Assembly (NCBI GenBank): GCA_003647755.1
Contig: QMNL01000040.1
Location: forward strand, 1-9,322
From: Candidatus Coatesiibacteriota bacterium
GTDB taxonomy: Bacteria; B130-G9
Direction of reading: 5' to 3'
Length of the DNA stretch: 9,322 nt
Below, piece after piece: positions 6,709 through 9,322 of this stretch; within the stretch, counting starts at the first letter, position 1; every line of letters starts with the position of its first letter. The translations under genes were made by a program, and so were the position numbers. The notes under the pieces were generated by a model. The model searched no databases, was not told the DNA's origin, and saw only the letters and a list, made by a program, of their open reading frames with translations.

Positions 6709-7419
6709 ATGGCTGTGCACGAAAAGGCGATCGTTCTGCTCTCTGGCGGTTTAGACTCCACGGTTTCGCTGGCATGGGCGGTCCGTGAATTCAGCGTTGT
6801 GAGGGCTATTTTCGTTGCGTATGGGCAGAAGGCTCTCAGGGCGGAGGCCAATGCCGCCGGTGAAATTGCCAGGCGCTACAACGTTGAGGTGTTGCACGTA
6901 GAACTGCCCTTTTTTGCCCAGATTTGTCGCAGATATGAGACTGTCAGCGCGCATAAATGCGAGGGCTCATCACAGCTGCCCCCGGATACGACCGAGGAGC
7001 TGCTGAGTCTATGGGTGCCAAATCGCAACATGGTGTTCGCCTCGATCGCTGCTGCCTTCGGCGAGTCCCTGGGCTGCGAGGTTGTGGTTACTGGTTTCAA
7101 CGCCGAGGAAGGCGAGCAGTTTCCCGACAACACTCAGGAGTTTGTTACGAGGATGAACAGCGCTCTTGAGCTCTCGACGCTCTCGTCTGTTCGGCTGGTG
7201 TGCCCGCTGATTGATCTGGACAAGGTGGGGATACTCAAGATGGGGATCGCGCTCAAAGCGCCGCTGGAGCTTATCTACTCCTGCTACGAGGGCAATGAGA
7301 TGATGTGTGGCGAGTGCATGTCTTGCCTGCGACTGAAGAAGGCTATTTCCGAGCTCTTTGCATCGGAGGGGCTTACCGCTGAATTCAAGGCACAAATAAA
7401 CCGGAGGTTCCTAAAATGA
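6709..7419 (+). CDS. queC: 7-cyano-7-deazaguanine synthase QueC
   Basis: QueC converts 7-carboxy-7-deazaguanine, ATP and ammonia to preQ0 in the cytoplasm, a step of queuosine (and archaeosine) synthesis. The protein has 236 residues, the usual length. The PP-loop SGGLDST lies at residues 12-18; the family segment WVPNRNMVF at 102-110; the substrate region NAEEGEQFPDNTQEFV at 131-146; and the zinc-binding cysteines are C192, C200, C203 and C206 (CYEGNEMMCGECMSC). All key residues are present. The ATG at 6709 is chosen because it follows a near-perfect GGAGGTG and starts MAVHEKAIVLLSGG, as in the family. The stop overlaps the start of the DUF366 gene by four bases (ATGA at 7416-7419). Expression is probably modulated by the hairpin over its ribosome binding site. 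Confidence 0.97.
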   Translation: MAVHEKAIVLLSGGLDSTVSLAWAVREFSVVRAIFVAYGQKALRAEANAAGEIARRYNVEVLHVELPFFAQICRRYETVSAHKCEGSSQLPPDTTEELLSLWVPNRNMVFASIAAAFGESLGCEVVVTGFNAEEGEQFPDNTQEFVTRMNSALELSTLSSVRLVCPLIDLDKVGILKMGIALKAPLELIYSCYEGNEMMCGECMSCLRLKKAISELFASEGLTAEFKAQINRRFLK

Positions 7420-8012
7420 GATGGGCGTTTATCCCGAAGAGAATCGACTACGACGGAAGCCAGCTAGCTTCGCACTTCGCGTTCAAAACCGCATCGCTAG
7501 TAGGCGATTCTATAGTGGCTTTTGTGGGCTCCTGCAACGTTAAGTCGGACTGTATGGTTGACGTCGCTGACCTTGTCGCTGGCCTCAAGATAATGAGCAA
7601 ACAGATGTTGCACTTCATAGCTGAGCACTTCGATACTGATTTGGACAGAACAATCCCAAGGCAGCGATTACTCGTTTCAATCCTCCAGCAGGAGGTGAAC
7701 ACGAGGCTCCGCGAGAAGAGGAGCGAAAGGTTTGTGGAGAGAGATGGCGACGACCTCTTTGTGAGCGGCAGAAAGCTGACCGTAAGTGTCGCCACAGCAA
7801 GTCCCGTCTCGTGCCTCATTCACCTCGGCGTCAACATAGATGCGCACGGTGCGCCCGTTGATGCAATTGGGCTGTCGGAGCTTCTGCCACGGAAAACCCT
7901 CGAGACCCTCGCAGCCAGCGTCATGAGGCGCTATGTGGCGGAGGATAAGAGCATTCAGGAGGCCCGTGCGCTCGTGCGAGGAGTCGGTGAGTATGGGGGC
8001 GATGCCAAATGA
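7416..8012 (+). CDS. DUF366 family protein, queuosine-linked, function unknown
   Basis: The 198-residue product matches the DUF366 family along its length: KRIDYDGSQLASHFAF (residues 8-23), VGDSIVAFVGSCNVKSDCMVD (29-49), LHFIAEHFD (65-73), RQRLLVSILQ (82-91), and the most conserved block, RDGDDLFVSGRKLTVSVATA (109-128), followed by SPVSCLIHLGVN (129-140). The tail YVAEDKSIQEARALVRGVGE (173-192) fits the family C-terminus. It is soluble, with no signal peptide. The biochemical role is unknown to me. Its start overlaps the queC stop and its stop overlaps the queE start (ATGA at 8009-8012), so the three proteins are translated as a set. That strongly implies a role in 7-deazaguanine synthesis or use, for example an uncharacterised modification or salvage step; the sequence cannot distinguish these. 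Confidence 0.9.
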   Translation: MRWAFIPKRIDYDGSQLASHFAFKTASLVGDSIVAFVGSCNVKSDCMVDVADLVAGLKIMSKQMLHFIAEHFDTDLDRTIPRQRLLVSILQQEVNTRLREKRSERFVERDGDDLFVSGRKLTVSVATASPVSCLIHLGVNIDAHGAPVDAIGLSELLPRKTLETLAASVMRRYVAEDKSIQEARALVRGVGEYGGDAK

Positions 8013-8781
8013 GCTCTCGGACGGCGGTGCGTGATTCGGCTGTGGGCTACTTGGCCGAGATGTTCGAGGGCATTCAGGGCGAGGCCTCTTTGCGGGTTAT
8101 CATCACGCCTTCATAAGGCTCGCTGGATGCCACCTCGGCTGCAAATACTGCGACACGCAATACGCACAGAAGCAAGATGGCCCATTTCGCGTCCTAGGGC
8201 GTTCAGGTGCCGTGATGAAGGAGCTTGAAAACCCAACATCGGTGGCGACAACACTCAAGGAGCTTGGCTCACTCATCGAGAACTCGCCCTCGATCTCCGC
8301 CATCTGCGTCACCGGCGGCGAGCCGCTTGAGCAGCCAGATTTTCTGGGAGAATTGCTGAAGGCGATTAAGCCGTTTGAACTGCCGATCCTGCTGGAGACC
8401 AACGGCGTCGAATACGAGAGCCTCGGCCGCATACTCAATCTTCTGAACGTCATCTCCATTGACATCAAGCTGCCAAGCACATCTGGCCGCAACGACCTCT
8501 GGGAGCGTCACGAGGCTTTTCTGCAAGTGGCTCGACACAAGCAAGTTTTCATCAAGGTCGCGATAGACGAGACCACCGAGCCCGCCGAGGTCCAGCGAGC
8601 GGCCGAGATGGTCGCGGGAACGTTGGACGATCCACCATTCTTCTTGCAGCCAGTAACGGACAGCAGCGGGGCGCTGACGGTCTCCTATCGCCATATCTTG
8701 GAGCTGTTCGACGTCTGTGCGAGGCAACTTAGGGACGTTCGCGTGATGCCGCAGATTCACAAGGTAATAGGTTCGTTATGA
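8009..8781 (+). pseudogene. queE: queE, 7-carboxy-7-deazaguanine synthase, interrupted by one frameshift
   Basis: QueE is a radical-SAM enzyme that converts 6-carboxy-tetrahydropterin to 7-carboxy-7-deazaguanine. From ATG 8009 the first frame gives YLAEMFEGIQGE (residues 14-25), then goes out of frame and hits TAA at 8114. From about 8095 the next frame continues with GYHHAFIRLAGCHLGCKYCD, carrying the CxxxCxxC cluster motif at about residues 41, 45 and 48, and later TGGEP (SAM binding), ILLETNGVE and SIDIKLPSTSG, to TGA 8779-8781. Only 11 bases lie between the GAG ending QGE (8081-8083) and the GGT (8095-8097) of GYHHAF, where family alignment expects 12, so one base is missing in the GCCTCTTTGCG stretch. 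Restored, the protein is about 257 residues, full length. The rest is intact, which points to a recent mutation or a read error. A fragment from an internal start, such as ATG 8212, would lack the cysteines and could not be active. The start overlaps the DUF366 stop. Confidence 0.88.
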
Positions 8782-8808
8782 CGGCCAATAGGCGACCGAG
8801 TAGATAGG

Positions 8809-9081
8809 ATGTGGGCTGCAGAGGTTATCGGGACGGTGGTGGCGACGCGCAAGCACCAAAAGCTCGTAGGGCAGAAGCTTTTGATCGTCAGGAGGTTGGG
8901 ACGCGACGGTAAGCTGACGGAAGCAGAAAGCGTGGCCGTGGACACCGTTGGCGCTGGCGTTGGCGATCGTGTCTTAGTGCTCAAGGAGGGAGGCTCAGCG
9001 GCGATGAGCATGGGCATTCCTGGGCCTCCTGTGAACGTTGTCATCGCCGGCATAATCGACGAGATCTATGTCAAACAGTAG
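8809..9081 (+). CDS. EutN/CcmL-family bacterial microcompartment vertex protein
   Basis: The 90-residue protein has the full EutN/CcmL pattern: AEVIGTVVATRKHQKLVGQKLLIV (residues 4-27), the signature VDTVGAGVGDRVLVLKEG (44-61), and NVVIAGIIDEIYV (76-88). These small beta-barrel proteins form pentamers that cap the corners of icosahedral microcompartments, or act in related shells. It lies 27 bp after queE on the same strand, with only a weak GATAGG before the ATG. No hexameric shell protein (BMC-H/T), encapsulation peptide or signature enzyme is visible in the window, so the type of compartment is unknown and partners may lie downstream. An isolated copy without a shell cluster is also possible. 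Family identity is firm. Confidence 0.92.
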   Translation: MWAAEVIGTVVATRKHQKLVGQKLLIVRRLGRDGKLTEAESVAVDTVGAGVGDRVLVLKEGGSAAMSMGIPGPPVNVVIAGIIDEIYVKQ

Positions 9082-9322
9082 GTGCGAACAAAAGACGTGG
9101 CATGCTGCGTGTCGCTTCTCCTTCTGCGATGGGCAAATAACAGCTGCGCTTATGATGCTGTTCCCTGAGGACCTCGGTGGTGCCGGCCGTTAGCGTTCAC
9201 GAGGCCGCAGCAAACGACGGACTGATCGGGGAATCGTTAATCCTGTGTCAAGCCCACGTAGTTGAGAAATGAATGCCGCCAATACCCACAATGCGTTGTT
9301 TCAACTGTTAAGCCATGTAGCA
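9082..9322. other. Unassigned 241-bp stretch at the right edge
   Basis: No convincing gene, RNA gene or repeat is visible. A 41-codon frame from 9068 to 9193 overlaps the vertex gene stop but has no good ribosome binding site or family match. A 5-bp inverted repeat CGGCC/GGCCG (9184-9207) lacks a following T-run, so it is not an intrinsic terminator. Confidence 0.6.

Noticed and set aside
6516..6788. 90-codon open frame covering the queC leader and 80 bp of queC
   Set aside because: It overlaps the certain queC coding sequence in another frame, and its product resembles no family.
8084..8097. Programmed ribosomal frameshift in queE
   Set aside because: The direction would be -1, but TCT TTG does not form a slippery X-XXY-YYZ heptamer, and no stable stem downstream is obvious. 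A plain one-base loss explains it better.
9068..9193. 41-codon frame overlapping the end of the vertex gene
   Set aside because: No clear ribosome binding site, no recognisable motif, odd Cys-rich composition, and it ends without a following gene.
9184..9207. CGGCC/GGCCG inverted repeat as a terminator after the vertex gene
   Set aside because: The loop is 14 bases and no T-run follows, so it lacks the form of an intrinsic terminator.

Overview
The window reads as chromosomal DNA of a GC-rich bacterium. A PilM-type pilus ATPase and a bacterial microcompartment vertex protein argue for Bacteria. DUF366, the UbiA-type phosphoribosyltransferase and the ferritin-like remnant are shared with archaea and deep-branching bacterial lineages, so an uncultivated or candidate phylum is plausible. 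I cannot name a taxon. No RNA gene, insertion sequence, CRISPR array or prophage is visible.

Layout. (1) Bases 1-513 (+) hold the 3' end of a large gene, probably an OLD/AAA-type ATPase ending in a TOPRIM nuclease domain. (2) Bases 521-767 (+) hold a decayed ferritin-like/rubrerythrin-type gene, still readable across two frameshifts. (3) Bases 773-4804 (-) are a tightly packed unit read right to left: PilM-like ATPase, GT4 glycosyltransferase, HAD phosphatase, UbiA-family polyprenyl-phosphate phosphoribosyltransferase. (4) A divergent control region of about 235-280 bp separates it from a Wzx-type flippase at 5040-6500 (+). (5) Bases 6553-8781 (+) are a 7-deazaguanine unit: a possible 51-codon leader ORF, queC, a DUF366 gene and queE, with 4-bp ATGA overlaps between the last three genes. 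queE carries one frameshift just before its iron-sulfur motif. (6) Bases 8809-9081 (+) encode an EutN/CcmL microcompartment vertex protein. The last 241 bp contain nothing I can assign.

How the genes may work together. The minus-strand unit and the flippase suggest assembly and export of a lipid-linked surface glycan: UbiA could load a phosphopentose onto a polyprenyl phosphate, the HAD enzyme could remove the 5-phosphate, the GT4 enzyme could extend the glycan, and the flippase could move lipid-linked material across the membrane. This is inference from family and order. In the second unit QueE and QueC make preQ0, the precursor of queuosine in bacteria, and DUF366 is a conserved partner of unknown function. 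queD is not in the window.

No fully new multi-gene system is evident. The best leads are DUF366 locked between queC and queE by overlapping stop/start codons, a hairpin that masks the queC ribosome binding site inside a small upstream ORF, a PilM without PilN/O/P/Q heading a glycan-type operon, and two frame-disrupted genes.
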